A DNA stretch of 54,909 nucleotides from JBHGBM01 sp041946965 (lineage in GTDB: Bacteria > Acidobacteriota > Terriglobia > Bryobacterales > Bryobacteraceae), in contig JBHGBM010000031.1 of the NCBI GenBank assembly GCA_041946965.1, positions 1 to 54,909 on the forward strand. The letters are read 5' to 3'. Below are positions 37,468 to 46,205 of this stretch, in pieces. Each line of letters starts with the position of its first letter. Position 1 is the stretch's first letter. The notes under the pieces were generated by a model, which saw only the letters and a program-made list of their open reading frames with translations, searched no databases and had not been told where the DNA came from. The translations under genes and the position numbers were made by a program.

Positions 37468-38624
37468 ACGCCGTGCGCGTGAGCGCCAGGGGCGCGGCCC
37501 GCATCGAGTCGGGGCACCCCTGGGTGTTTGCCGGCGACGTTCTCGATAGCGGCGGGGCCGAACCGGGCGCAGCGGTGATGGTTACAGATCCCAAAGGCCG
37601 TGCGCTGGGCACGGCCTTTTTCAGTTCCGCCTCCCAGATCGCGGTACGCCTGCTCTCTGGCGAAGTGGAGGAAATCGGCCGCGAGTTCTTTTTGAAGCGC
37701 TTGCGCGCGGCGGCCGATTACCGGCGGCGCGTGGTGCGGGACACCGAAGCGTACCGGCTGGTTTACGGCGAAGCCGACCTGCTGCCCGCGCTGGTAGTGG
37801 ACCGCTACGGTGATTACCTGGTGATGCAGACGCTTAACCAGGGTATGGACCGCGCCAAGGCCCTGATCGTGGAATGCCTAGCGGAACTCTTTCAGCCGCG
37901 CGGTATCGTGGCGCGCAACGATGCCGCGGTGCGCGCCAAGGAGAGGCTGCCGCGCGAGTCCGGTGTGGTGTATGGCGAGGCGCCTGACCGCGTCCCCGTC
38001 GTGATGAACGGCCTGAAACTTTCCGCCGGCGTGCTGCACGGGCAGAAGACCGGCATCTACCTCGATCAGCGCGAGAACTATCTGGCCGCAGCGCGGTACG
38101 CGCATGGCCGCGCGCTCGACTGCTTCACCTCCACCGGCGGCTTCGCTCTCCACATGGCGCCGCGATGCGAGTCCGTGGAAGCCGTGGATAGCTCGGCGGC
38201 CGCGCTGGCCGCCGCACGAGGGAACGCTTCGGCCAACGGGATTGCCAACGTAGAGTTCCGGCAGGCGGATGTTTTCGATCTGCTCTCGGCCTATGCCGCC
38301 GCGCGCCGCAGGTTCTCGGCGGTGGTGCTCGACCCGCCGGCCTTCGCCAAGACCCGCCAGGCGGCCGAGGGCGCCGCCCGCGGGTACAAGGATATCAACC
38401 TGCGCGCGCTGCGGCTGCTGGGCCCCGGCGGCGTGCTGGTGACCTGTTCCTGTTCGCATCACGTAAGCGAAGCGATGCTGCTGGAACTGGTGGCCGAGGC
38501 GGCGCTGGACGCCGGGCGAAGCCTGCGCGTGCTCGAGCGCCGCACCCAGGCGCAGGACCATCCCATTCTGCTCACGGTGCCGGAGACGCACTACCTCAAG
38601 TGCCTGATTTTGGAAGTCTTATAG
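37464..38624 (+). CDS. rlmI: 23S rRNA m5C methyltransferase, RlmI-like
   Basis: A 386-residue class I methyltransferase. An N-terminal PUA domain (RIESGHPWVFAGDVL) is followed by the EEHD-like central part and the Rossmann methyltransferase: ALDCFTSTGGFALHMA (SAM site), VLDPPAFAKTRQAAEG (DPP motif) and VTCSCSHHVS, which holds the catalytic Cys. E. coli RlmI (396 residues) methylates C1962 in 23S rRNA. Its ATG overlaps the htpX stop (ATGA), so it is coupled to the stress operon. Confidence 0.85.
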   Translation: MNAVRVSARGAARIESGHPWVFAGDVLDSGGAEPGAAVMVTDPKGRALGTAFFSSASQIAVRLLSGEVEEIGREFFLKRLRAAADYRRRVVRDTEAYRLVYGEADLLPALVVDRYGDYLVMQTLNQGMDRAKALIVECLAELFQPRGIVARNDAAVRAKERLPRESGVVYGEAPDRVPVVMNGLKLSAGVLHGQKTGIYLDQRENYLAAARYAHGRALDCFTSTGGFALHMAPRCESVEAVDSSAAALAAARGNASANGIANVEFRQADVFDLLSAYAAARRRFSAVVLDPPAFAKTRQAAEGAARGYKDINLRALRLLGPGGVLVTCSCSHHVSEAMLLELVAEAALDAGRSLRVLERRTQAQDHPILLTVPETHYLKCLILEVL

Positions 38625-38675
38625 GCAGAAAACGGGCAGCCGGGGCGGACCCTGACGGAGACGGCCGGGGCGGAC

Positions 38676-38810
38676 TTACGAAAGAGGCAGGGATCGGACT
38701 CCGTGCAAGATGGCCACGGCCAGCACCACCAGTAGCCCGAGCAACAACAGCAACGCCAGCCGGTTGGCCGTGCGCCCCCGTTTGAATCTCGGGTGCAAAA
38801 GCCTCTTCAT
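38676..38810 (-). CDS. 44-residue basic membrane protein
   Basis: A 44-codon frame, too short for most gene finders, in the 292-bp gap between rlmI and rfbD. It codes a very basic start (MKRLLHPRFKRGRTANR) and one membrane helix (LALLLLLGLLVVLAVAIL) with a short polar end, the standard plan of a small inner-membrane protein with the N-terminus inside. No family is known and the ribosome binding site is weak. The remaining gap holds nothing else I can support. Confidence 0.4.
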   Translation of the reverse strand: MKRLLHPRFKRGRTANRLALLLLLGLLVVLAVAILHGVRSLPLS

Positions 38811-38916
38811 CTTGAATCACAATAACGCAAGAGGCGTGGAAAAAGTTACCTTTTTTATTCGCCCATTGCACGCGCTGACACAAAATGCGCGCTAAGTTAT
38901 CCTTGGAATTCGATAT

Positions 38917-39804
38917 ATGTCGCGGAAAATCGCGGTTCTGGGGAGCGCGGGCCAGTTGGGCGTGGAGCTGGTAACGCAGTTGCGTGCACGGGGGTGCGAA
39001 GTGGCCGCGTGGGACAAGCCGGAGCTGGATATCACCGACCCGGCGGCCACCGAGCGCGAGTTGACCGGGCTCGCTCCCGACCTGGTAATCAATTCCGCCG
39101 CCTACAACATGGTGGACGTGGCGGAGCAGGAGCCGCTGGCGGCTTTTCAGGTGAACGCGCTGGCGGTCCGCAACATCGCGGTGGCCTGCCGCCAGATGGA
39201 CGTGCCGCTGGTGCACTATTCCACCGATTACGTGTTTGACGGGACCTCCGGACGGCCGTACACCGAGGAGGACCGGCCGCATCCGCTGGGGGCTTACGCG
39301 GTTTCCAAGCTGGCCGGAGAATTGTACGCGCAGGCCTACCTGGATGAGACGCTCATCATACGCACCTCGGGCGTGTACGGGCCGGGCGGGCTGGCCACGG
39401 CGCGGGGCAACTTCGTCGAGACCATGCTGCTGCTGGCGCAAAAGGGCCAGCCCATCCGGGTGACGCGCGACAACGTGGCGTCTCCGGCCTATGCGCCCGC
39501 GCTGGCCGGGCGCACCCTGGCGCTGCTGGACCGCGGCGCGCGCGGGATCTACCACGTGGGTGGCGGAGTGCCGGTTTCCTGGTTCGATTTTGCCGCGCTG
39601 ATCTTCGAAGCGGCGGGGCTGAAGCCGGAGCTGCGGCCGAGCGACGCGCGCGAATACCGCACCGCGGCGCGCAGGCCGAAGTACTCCGCGCTCTCCAACG
39701 CCAAGATGGAGGCGCTCGGCGTGGCCCCTATGCCTCCGATGCGGGAGGCGCTCGAGGACTACTTCCGCCGCCGCCGCGAACGGGTTACTCCGCCTCCGGC
39801 GTAG
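38917..39804 (+). CDS. rfbD: dTDP-4-dehydrorhamnose reductase
   Basis: A 295-residue enzyme that makes dTDP-L-rhamnose, the last step of the pathway, for O-antigen or other glycans. It has GSAGQLGVELV (NAD(P) site), STDYVFDG, the catalytic YAVSKLAGE (YxxxK), and the C-terminal RPSDAREYRTAARRP. rfbA, rfbB and rfbC are not in the window. Its 3' end overlaps the convergent VWA gene by 20 bp. Confidence 0.9.
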   Translation: MSRKIAVLGSAGQLGVELVTQLRARGCEVAAWDKPELDITDPAATERELTGLAPDLVINSAAYNMVDVAEQEPLAAFQVNALAVRNIAVACRQMDVPLVHYSTDYVFDGTSGRPYTEEDRPHPLGAYAVSKLAGELYAQAYLDETLIIRTSGVYGPGGLATARGNFVETMLLLAQKGQPIRVTRDNVASPAYAPALAGRTLALLDRGARGIYHVGGGVPVSWFDFAALIFEAAGLKPELRPSDAREYRTAARRPKYSALSNAKMEALGVAPMPPMREALEDYFRRRRERVTPPPA

Positions 39805-40762
39805 TGGCGTAATAGCCCGTGCGGGCCTGCACTTTCAGGTTCTTGTCGCGCAGTTTGACTTCCACGCGGCGGAAACTTCCGTCCCGCGCGCTGTTCTCCG
39901 GGGTGTAGCCGATGGCGTATTGCGAGCGCAGCTCGTCCTGAAGCTCGCGGAAAACGTCGTCGAGCGAGTGCTTGCGGTCCACCTTGAACACGCGGCCGCC
40001 GGTTTCCTCCGCCATCTTTTTCAACGCCGCGTCGCTGGGCGCATACCAGCCGCCGTAGGCCGAGGGATCGGAATAGTTGATGGCGTAAATAACGGCGTCG
40101 GACTTCTGCGCGGCTTCGATGGCTTTTTCACGCGTCAGGCGGCTGCCCTGGTCCACACCGTCGGTGATCACCACCAGCGCCTTGCGGCCCACCTCGCGCG
40201 CCAACCGGTCTGTGGCCCCCAGGTACACGGCGTCATACAGCACCGTGCCGCGGGGCGTGTCCGCGGTGGGCACCGGGCCGGGATGGATGCCGGAGACGGG
40301 AGCGTTGATGCGCAAGCGGTCAAGCCCGGCGTCGAGCAGCCGCGCCGAGTTGGTGAAATCCTGCAACAGCTCGGCTTCGGAGCCGAAACTGATCAGGAAG
40401 GCCATGTCTTTCTTGCGCAGCACCTGGGAGAAAAACTGGTAAGCGGCGCGGCGTTCGATTTCGAGCAGGTTGCGCTGGCTGCGGCTCACGTCCACCAGCA
40501 GCCCGAGGGTGAGCGGCAGGTCGGTTTCGCGGCTGAAGTACTTGATGGTTTGCGGCTTGCCGTCCTCGAGCACGGTGAAGTCGTCCTTGGCGAGGGTGTT
40601 GATCAGGGCGCCGCGCCTGTCGCGCACGGATGCGAGAATACTGACGACGTTCACGTCCACCTTGATGGGCGCGGGCAACTCTTCGGCCGGCTTCTGCGGC
40701 AGCACGGGCGCCGGCGCGAGCGCCAGCGCCAGCACGGTTAAGGCGGCATACTTGAACCCCAT
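39785..40762 (-). CDS. Secreted VWA protein, acidobacterial type (copy A)
   Basis: A 325-residue protein with a signal peptide (ALTVLALALAPAPVLP). Residues 36-80 are the beta-rich VNVVSILASVRD and DDFTVLEDGKPQTIKYF part. The VWA domain begins with LLVDVSRSQRN, where Asp91 and the two Ser keep the MIDAS pattern, though the usual Gly is Arg. Thr (PRGTVLYDAVY) and Asp (LVVITDGVD) complete it. The C-terminus has LRSQYAIGYTPEN, DGSFRRVEVKL and TGYYA, shared with the two VWA genes at 45195-47166. The family is amplified in Acidobacteriota; function unknown, probably adhesion or cell-surface protein contacts. Confidence 0.85.
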   Translation of the reverse strand: MGFKYAALTVLALALAPAPVLPQKPAEELPAPIKVDVNVVSILASVRDRRGALINTLAKDDFTVLEDGKPQTIKYFSRETDLPLTLGLLVDVSRSQRNLLEIERRAAYQFFSQVLRKKDMAFLISFGSEAELLQDFTNSARLLDAGLDRLRINAPVSGIHPGPVPTADTPRGTVLYDAVYLGATDRLAREVGRKALVVITDGVDQGSRLTREKAIEAAQKSDAVIYAINYSDPSAYGGWYAPSDAALKKMAEETGGRVFKVDRKHSLDDVFRELQDELRSQYAIGYTPENSARDGSFRRVEVKLRDKNLKVQARTGYYATTPEAE

Positions 40763-40807
40763 ACCTATACAATGGTGACGTAGAGCGGGCACGGCCCGGT
40801 TTCAGGC

Positions 40808-41413
40808 ATGCAGGCGGCCATCCACCATCTCAGGACGGCGGATCCCGTTTTGGCGGGCATCATCGAGCGCGTCGGGGAATACCGCATGGAGTTTCGCGAG
40901 CCCAGCTTCGAGACGCTGGCCAGGGCGATCGTGTTCCAGCAGTTGGCCGGCAGGGCGGCGAGCACCATTTTCGGGCGGCTGCTGAAAGCCGCCGGGGGCG
41001 CTCCCCTCACGCCGGAAAAGGTGCTGCGGCTGCGCCCCGCACGCATGCGGGCCGCGGGGCTTTCGCCCCAGAAGACCGCGTACGTGCGGGACCTGGCGCG
41101 CCGCGCACGGGATGGCGAAATCGATTTCGTCCATCTGCCGCGGCTTTCCGACGAGGAGGTCATCCGGCAGTTGACGCGCGTGAAAGGCATCGGTGTGTGG
41201 ACAGCCCACATGTTCCTGATTTTCGCGCTGCACCGCTCCGACGTGCTGCCCACCGGCGACCTGGGCGTGCGCGCGGCCATGCGGAAAGCGTACGGCATGA
41301 AGGAACTGCCCAAGGCCGCCGAAATGGAAGAGATTGCCCGCTCCTGGCGTCCGTATTGCAGCGTGGCGAGCTGGTATCTCTGGCGCAGCCTGGATGCGCC
41401 GGTCGAGATCTGA
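40808..41413 (+). CDS. DNA-3-methyladenine glycosylase, AlkA-like
   Basis: A 201-residue HhH-GPD glycosylase. The core is helical; FETLARAIVFQQLAGRAAS and the helix-hairpin-helix VKGIGVWTAHMF lead to the catalytic Asp in VLPTGDLGVRAA. No iron-sulfur cluster Cys are present, so it is not an EndoIII or MutY. Such enzymes remove alkylated purines as base-excision repair begins. It lacks the N-terminal beta domain of E. coli AlkA, like the short family II forms. Confidence 0.85.
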   Translation: MQAAIHHLRTADPVLAGIIERVGEYRMEFREPSFETLARAIVFQQLAGRAASTIFGRLLKAAGGAPLTPEKVLRLRPARMRAAGLSPQKTAYVRDLARRARDGEIDFVHLPRLSDEEVIRQLTRVKGIGVWTAHMFLIFALHRSDVLPTGDLGVRAAMRKAYGMKELPKAAEMEEIARSWRPYCSVASWYLWRSLDAPVEI

Positions 41414-41463
41414 CCCGGGGCCGCGGGCGAGATTGCCCGCCCCACCCGTTCGGGCGTCGCGAG

Positions 41464-41931
41464 CTACCGCAACTCCTTGCTCTTGTCCGTGGCCGGCTCC
41501 TGGCCGTAGTTCTCGCGGATGACCAGCGTCTGGTCCGAGTAGAACGTGCGGCTGCCAGTGGAGCCGTAGACCGAAGGGACGGCGCTGACCGTGTAACCGG
41601 TGGGCGCGGCGGCCAGCGTGAACTTGTACCCGCTCTTTTCGCCCAGCGCAAGGTCGCCGGGGATCAGGTCCGCCGCCGCCGCGTTCGGCTGCCCGCTGGT
41701 GGGAGGGCCCAGTTCGGCGAGGGTGACCGCGAATTTGCCGAATTGCGAGAAGTATTGCGTTTGGGCCGTATGGATCGTCTGGATGGTGCGGATGGCCGCG
41801 GTTTCCTGCGCGTACATGCGCGCCCGGTTCAGCTTGGGCAGGGCGATGGTGGCGATAATCAGGATGATCGCGATGACGATCAGCAGCTCGATCAGCGAGA
41901 AGCCTCGCGTCTTGCGTCTCTTCTGGTTCAT
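41464..41931 (-). CDS. Type IV prepilin-like protein
   Basis: A 155-residue protein whose N-terminus is a class III signal: basic MNQKRRKTRG, cleavage before Phe, then FSLIELLIVIAIILIIATIALP with Glu5. The rest is a globular pilin head with only weak likeness. GAGGAG precedes the ATG (41931) by about 12 nt. It follows kdsA by 29 bp on the same strand, an odd partner; no pil assembly genes are near. It may be a pseudopilin of a secretion system or a minor pilin. Confidence 0.8.
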   Translation of the reverse strand: MNQKRRKTRGFSLIELLIVIAIILIIATIALPKLNRARMYAQETAAIRTIQTIHTAQTQYFSQFGKFAVTLAELGPPTSGQPNAAAADLIPGDLALGEKSGYKFTLAAAPTGYTVSAVPSVYGSTGSRTFYSDQTLVIRENYGQEPATDKSKELR

Positions 41932-41960
41932 GCCTGCGACTCTCTCCTCAGTATGACGCA

Positions 41961-42770
41961 TCACAAAGCCAAAGCGTGCAGGGCGTTCAGGCGTTCAAGG
42001 AAACCGGGCAGCAGCTCGAGCCGGAGCGAGTTGGGGCCGTCGGAGAGCGCGCGCTCCGGAGCGTCATGCACTTCCACGAAGATCCCGTCCACCCCCACCG
42101 CCGCGGCGGCGCGCGCCAGCGGCTCGATGAACTGCGGCTCCCCGCCCGAGGCGCCCGCCCCGCCGCCCGGCAACTGCACGCTGTGAGTCGCGTCGAAGAC
42201 CACCGGCCAGCCCAGGTCGCGCATGATCTTCAACCCGCGCATGTCCACCACGAGATTGTTGTAGCCGAACATGGTGCCGCGCTCGGTAAGCACGACTTTC
42301 CGGTTGCCGGTTCCCGTCACCTTTTCCGCCGCGTGGCGCATGTCCCGCGGCGCCAGGAACTGGCCCTTCTTGATGTTGACGATGCGGCCGGTCCGGCCCG
42401 CCTCCACCAGCAGGTCGGTCTGCCGGCAGAGAAACGCGGGGATTTGCAGGATATCCGCAGTTTCGGCCGCCGGGCCGGCCTGCGCCGGTTCGTGAATGTC
42501 GGTGAGGATCGAATAGCCCTCGGCCTTCAGGCCGGCCAGAATCCGGAGGCCTTCCCTCATCCCCGGCCCGCGATACCCCGCGGCGCTGGTGCGGTTGGCC
42601 TTATCGAACGACGCTTTGAAAACGAACGGTCCGGCAATCTCGCGGATGGCCCGCGCCATCTTGTGTACGTGCTCTTCGCTTTCGATGACGCACGGGCCGG
42701 CGATCAGTACCAGCGGCTGGCCGCGTCCGAAGGCGGCGTACTCAATCGCCACGCGAATACTCCGGCTCAC
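41961..42770 (-). CDS. kdsA: 3-deoxy-8-phosphooctulonate synthase
   Basis: A 269-residue TIM-barrel enzyme that condenses arabinose 5-phosphate with PEP to Kdo 8-phosphate, needed for the lipopolysaccharide core. It has LIAGPCVIESEEH, SFDKANRTS, ILTDIHEP, LVEAGRTGRIVNIKKGQF and VVFDATHSVQLPGG; all are family motifs. The Cys in AGPCVIES is where metal-dependent KdsA enzymes have their metal ligand, so it may be metal-dependent, but this needs checking. The start overlaps pyrG by 29 bp; it is part of the cluster kdsB-pyrG-kdsA. Confidence 0.93.
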   Translation of the reverse strand: MSRSIRVAIEYAAFGRGQPLVLIAGPCVIESEEHVHKMARAIREIAGPFVFKASFDKANRTSAAGYRGPGMREGLRILAGLKAEGYSILTDIHEPAQAGPAAETADILQIPAFLCRQTDLLVEAGRTGRIVNIKKGQFLAPRDMRHAAEKVTGTGNRKVVLTERGTMFGYNNLVVDMRGLKIMRDLGWPVVFDATHSVQLPGGGAGASGGEPQFIEPLARAAAAVGVDGIFVEVHDAPERALSDGPNSLRLELLPGFLERLNALHALAL

Positions 42771-44379
42771 GCGTTTCCGCGCGCAGCCGCCGGTGCTGGT
42801 ACGCCGCGCCGATAAACGACCGGAAAAGCGGGTGCGGCTCGAGCGGCTTGGACTTGAACTCGGGGTGGAACTGGCAGCCGAGGAACCACGGGTGATCGGC
42901 GATCTCGCAGATCTCCACGTACATGCCGTCCGGCGTCTGTCCGGTGATGCGCAGCCCGTGTTTGGTCAGGATGGGTTCGAACTCGCGGTTGAACTCGTAG
43001 CGGTGCCGGTGGCGCTCGCTGATCTGTTCCACGCCGTAGGCATGGCGCGCGAAACTGCCCTCGGCCAGCATGCACGGCCACGCGCCCAGCCGCATGGTGC
43101 CGCCCAGTTCGTCCACGCCGCGCAGCTCGCGGAGCTTGTAGATCACGCGGTGCGGCGTGCCGGCGTCGAACTCGGTGGAATCGGCGCGCTCGAGACCGCA
43201 CACGTTTCTGGCGAACTCGATCACCAGGGTCTGCATGCCCAGGCAGATGCCGAAGTACGGGACCTTGCGCTCACGCGCGAACCGGATGGCGTTGATCATG
43301 CCCTCCACGCCGCGCTTGCCGAAGCCGCCGGGAACCAGGATGCCGTCGTAGCCTTCCAGCCGCTGCTCTCTATCGGGACCCACGATGTCTTCGGCCTCGA
43401 TCCAGCGGATGTTGACCTTCAGCTCATGGGCCAGTCCACCGTGCAGCAGGGCTTCCTTCAGGCTCTTGTACGAATCCTCGTATTCCACGTACTTGCCCAC
43501 CAGCCCGATGGTGACCTGATCCTTGGGGTTTTTCAGGCGGTGAACCATCTCCTTCCAGCGGTCCAGGTTGCGCGGGCCGGCTTCCAGCCGCAACAGCCGG
43601 AGAACCATCTCGTCCACGCCCTCGTTGGCGAACCCGAGCGGCACTTCGTATACGGAAGAAACGTCGCGGGCGGTGATCACGGCCTCCTGGTCCACGTCGC
43701 AGAACAGGGCGATCTTGCCCTTCATCTCCTCCGGGATGGGACGCTCGCAACGGCACAGCAGGATATCCGGCTGGATGCCGATGGCGCGAAGCTCCTTCAC
43801 GCTGTGCTGGGTGGGCTTGGTCTTGAGCTCCTGCGCCGCGCTGATCCACGGCACCAGAGTCACGTGGACAAACAGCACGTTCTCGCGGCCCAGCTCGTGG
43901 CGCATCTGGCGGATGGCCTCCAGGAACGGCAGCGACTCGATGTCGCCCACCGTGCCGCCGATCTCGACGATAACCACATCCACACCCGGAGAGACCTTGC
44001 GCGCCGCGGCCTTGATCTCGTCGGTGACGTGGGGGATGACCTGCACGGTCTTGCCCAGGTAGTCGCCGCGCCGCTCGCGGGAGATGATGCGCTCGTAGAT
44101 GCGGCCGGAGGTCAGGTTGTTGGCCTGGGTAAGTTCGGCGTGCGTGAAACGCTCGTAATGCCCCAGATCGAGGTCGGTTTCCGCGCCGTCGTCGGTGACG
44201 AAGACCTCGCCGTGCTGGAACGGGCTCATGGTGCCCGGATCCACGTTGAGATAGGGGTCGAACTTCTGCAACGTCACCCGCAGCCCACGGCTTTCCAGCA
44301 GGCAACCTATGGAGGCCGCCCCAATCCCCTTGCCCAAGGAGGAAACCACGCCGCCGGTCACGAAGATGTACTTAGTCAT
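42742..44379 (-). CDS. pyrG: CTP synthase
   Basis: A 545-residue cytoplasmic enzyme that turns UTP into CTP, using ATP and glutamine. The synthase domain begins with KYIFVTGGVVSSLGKG. The C-terminal glutaminase domain has the nucleophile Cys in GICLGMQ and the His/Glu in GCQFHPEFKSKP. Standard length. It overlaps kdsB by 4 bp and kdsA by 29 bp. KdsB uses CTP, so the gene order couples CTP supply to Kdo activation (inference). Confidence 0.97.
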   Translation of the reverse strand: MTKYIFVTGGVVSSLGKGIGAASIGCLLESRGLRVTLQKFDPYLNVDPGTMSPFQHGEVFVTDDGAETDLDLGHYERFTHAELTQANNLTSGRIYERIISRERRGDYLGKTVQVIPHVTDEIKAAARKVSPGVDVVIVEIGGTVGDIESLPFLEAIRQMRHELGRENVLFVHVTLVPWISAAQELKTKPTQHSVKELRAIGIQPDILLCRCERPIPEEMKGKIALFCDVDQEAVITARDVSSVYEVPLGFANEGVDEMVLRLLRLEAGPRNLDRWKEMVHRLKNPKDQVTIGLVGKYVEYEDSYKSLKEALLHGGLAHELKVNIRWIEAEDIVGPDREQRLEGYDGILVPGGFGKRGVEGMINAIRFARERKVPYFGICLGMQTLVIEFARNVCGLERADSTEFDAGTPHRVIYKLRELRGVDELGGTMRLGAWPCMLAEGSFARHAYGVEQISERHRHRYEFNREFEPILTKHGLRITGQTPDGMYVEICEIADHPWFLGCQFHPEFKSKPLEPHPLFRSFIGAAYQHRRLRAETREPEYSRGD

Positions 44380-45149
44380 ACGCGTTTCACGCTTGCCGCC
44401 GCCTTTTCCATCATGCCCCGCACCCTTTCAAGGTCCTCGGGCGTATCCACGCCGAGCGATTCGTATTCGGTTTCCACCACCCGTATGGCGTGCCCGTTCT
44501 CGAGCGCCCGCAACTGTTCCAGACACTCAGCGCGCTCCAGGGGCCCGACCGGCAGGCTGGGATATTCCAGCAGGAAATCGCGCCGGTAGACGTACAGCCC
44601 GATGTGTTTGTAGTAGGCATCCGGAGCCCTGCCGCCGTGCCGGTGATAGGGGATGGGAGAGCGGGAGAAATAGATCGCGTTGCCGCCGCGGTCCGTCACC
44701 ACCTTCACCACGTTGGGGTTGGAGATCTGCGAGGGATCTTCGATGCGCTTCTTGAGCGTGCCCATGGGGATGGAGGGGTCATCTGCCAGCGGCAGCACCG
44801 CCGCATCGATGGCCGCCGGATCGATCAGCGGCTCGTCTCCCTGTATGTTGACGACCAGATCGGCGTTGTCCGCCGAGGCGGCTTCGGCCACGCGATCCGT
44901 TCCCGAGGCGTGGCCGGCGCGTGTCATCCGCACCGGAGCCCCGAAGGCTCTGGCCTCCTCGAAGATTCGTTCGTCGTCAGTGGCAATGAGGATGCTGGAG
45001 AGATAACGGGCCATGGAGGCTCTTTCGAAGACATGTTGCAGCATCGACTTGGCGCCGATTCGAGCGAGAGCTTTGCCTGGAAAACGGGAGGACGCGTACC
45101 GCGCGGGGATAACTCCCAGAATTTTGCGGGGCACAGGCAATTTTACCAT
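44376..45149 (-). CDS. kdsB: CMP-Kdo synthetase
   Basis: A 257-residue cytoplasmic transferase that joins Kdo and CTP to CMP-Kdo. It has GVIPARYASSRFPGKALA, SILIATDDERI, VVNIQGDEPLI and the C-terminal ESLGVDTPEDLERV. All are KdsB motifs, and the length is standard. It leads the cluster kdsB-pyrG-kdsA. It is divergent from the VWA copy B gene, whose start lies 45 bp away. Confidence 0.94.
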   Translation of the reverse strand: MVKLPVPRKILGVIPARYASSRFPGKALARIGAKSMLQHVFERASMARYLSSILIATDDERIFEEARAFGAPVRMTRAGHASGTDRVAEAASADNADLVVNIQGDEPLIDPAAIDAAVLPLADDPSIPMGTLKKRIEDPSQISNPNVVKVVTDRGGNAIYFSRSPIPYHRHGGRAPDAYYKHIGLYVYRRDFLLEYPSLPVGPLERAECLEQLRALENGHAIRVVETEYESLGVDTPEDLERVRGMMEKAAASVKRV

Positions 45150-45194
45150 TTTTTGCGTATGTTAAACTACAGACAGGAAGTTCCAGCGACTGTA

Positions 45195-46205
45195 ATGGCC
45201 GTGCGGTCCCGCCATGTTTTTTCGTCCCTCGTGTTGTTGCTGGCGCTAGCCGTCCCGGCGGCATGGCCCGCCGGCACGGAGGCCGCCGGCAAGGACGCTG
45301 GCGCGCGCGTGTCCATCACGCCGCGGCCGGTGAAGAAAGACGCGACACCGGCGGCCCCGCGGGCGAACATCCGCGTCGATGCCACCCTGGTACTCATCCC
45401 CGTTACGGTCACCGATCCGCTGAACAGGTTCGTCACGGGGCTCGACCGCGAGAACTTCCGCGTCTTCGAGGACAAGAACGAGCAGAAGCTGGTCCAGTTT
45501 TCGAGCGAAGACGCGCCGCTTTCCGTTGGCCTGGTCGTCGATGTCAGCGGGAGCATGGGGTCGAAGCTGGCCAAGTCGCGCGAGGCGGCAGCCCAGCTCA
45601 TGAAGACCGCCAACCCCGAAGACGAGTTCTTCCTGGTGCAATTCAATGACCGGGCGGAACTGGCGGTCCCCTTTACCTCCAGCCTCGAGGAGATTCAGAA
45701 CAAGCTTACCTTCACCCAGTCCAAGGGCAGGACGGCGTTGCTGGATGCCGTCTACCTCGCCCTCAACCAGATGAAGAAGGCAAAGAATCCCCGCAAGGCG
45801 TTGATTGTGATCTCGGACGGCGGCGACAACAACAGCCGTTATACGGAAACCGAAATTAAGAACCTGGTGCGCGAAGCGGACGTCCAAATCTATGCGATCG
45901 GCATTTTTGAGCCTGTGGGGAGCCGCGGACGGACGGCGGAGGAACTCGCCGGTCCCGGGCTGCTCACCCACATCGCGGAACAGACCGGAGGGAGGCATTT
46001 CCCGATCAGCAACGCCAACGAGATGCCGGATGTCGCCGCCAAGATCGGGGTCGAGCTTCGCAACCAGTACGTGCTGGGCTACGCCCCCAGCAACCACGAA
46101 CGGGACGGGAAGTATCGCAGGGTTCAGGTGAAGCTGGTGCAGCCGCGCGGCCTGCCCCCTCTTCGAGCGTACTGGAGAATGGGTTATTATGCACCCGGTG
46201 ACTAA
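45195..46205 (+). CDS. Secreted VWA protein, acidobacterial type (copy B)
   Basis: A 336-residue protein with a signal peptide (VFSSLVLLLALAVPAAWPAG). Residues 60-105 hold the VDATLVLIPVTVTD and ENFRVFEDKNEQKLVQFS part. The VWA domain has an intact MIDAS: Asp116 in VGLVVDVSGSMGSKL, Thr in SKGRTALLDAVY, Asp in LIVISDGGDN. The C-terminus is LRNQYVLGYAPSNHERDGKYRRVQVKL and GYYAPGD-like. I chose ATG 45195 because a signal peptide follows directly; ATG 45159 is in frame. The end overlaps copy C by 17 bp, so the two are co-transcribed. Confidence 0.85.
   Translation: MAVRSRHVFSSLVLLLALAVPAAWPAGTEAAGKDAGARVSITPRPVKKDATPAAPRANIRVDATLVLIPVTVTDPLNRFVTGLDRENFRVFEDKNEQKLVQFSSEDAPLSVGLVVDVSGSMGSKLAKSREAAAQLMKTANPEDEFFLVQFNDRAELAVPFTSSLEEIQNKLTFTQSKGRTALLDAVYLALNQMKKAKNPRKALIVISDGGDNNSRYTETEIKNLVREADVQIYAIGIFEPVGSRGRTAEELAGPGLLTHIAEQTGGRHFPISNANEMPDVAAKIGVELRNQYVLGYAPSNHERDGKYRRVQVKLVQPRGLPPLRAYWRMGYYAPGD

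Noticed and set aside
44490..45158. Upstream part of the plus-strand frame for VWA copy B
   Set aside because: It is antisense to kdsB; the signal peptide begins near 45195.
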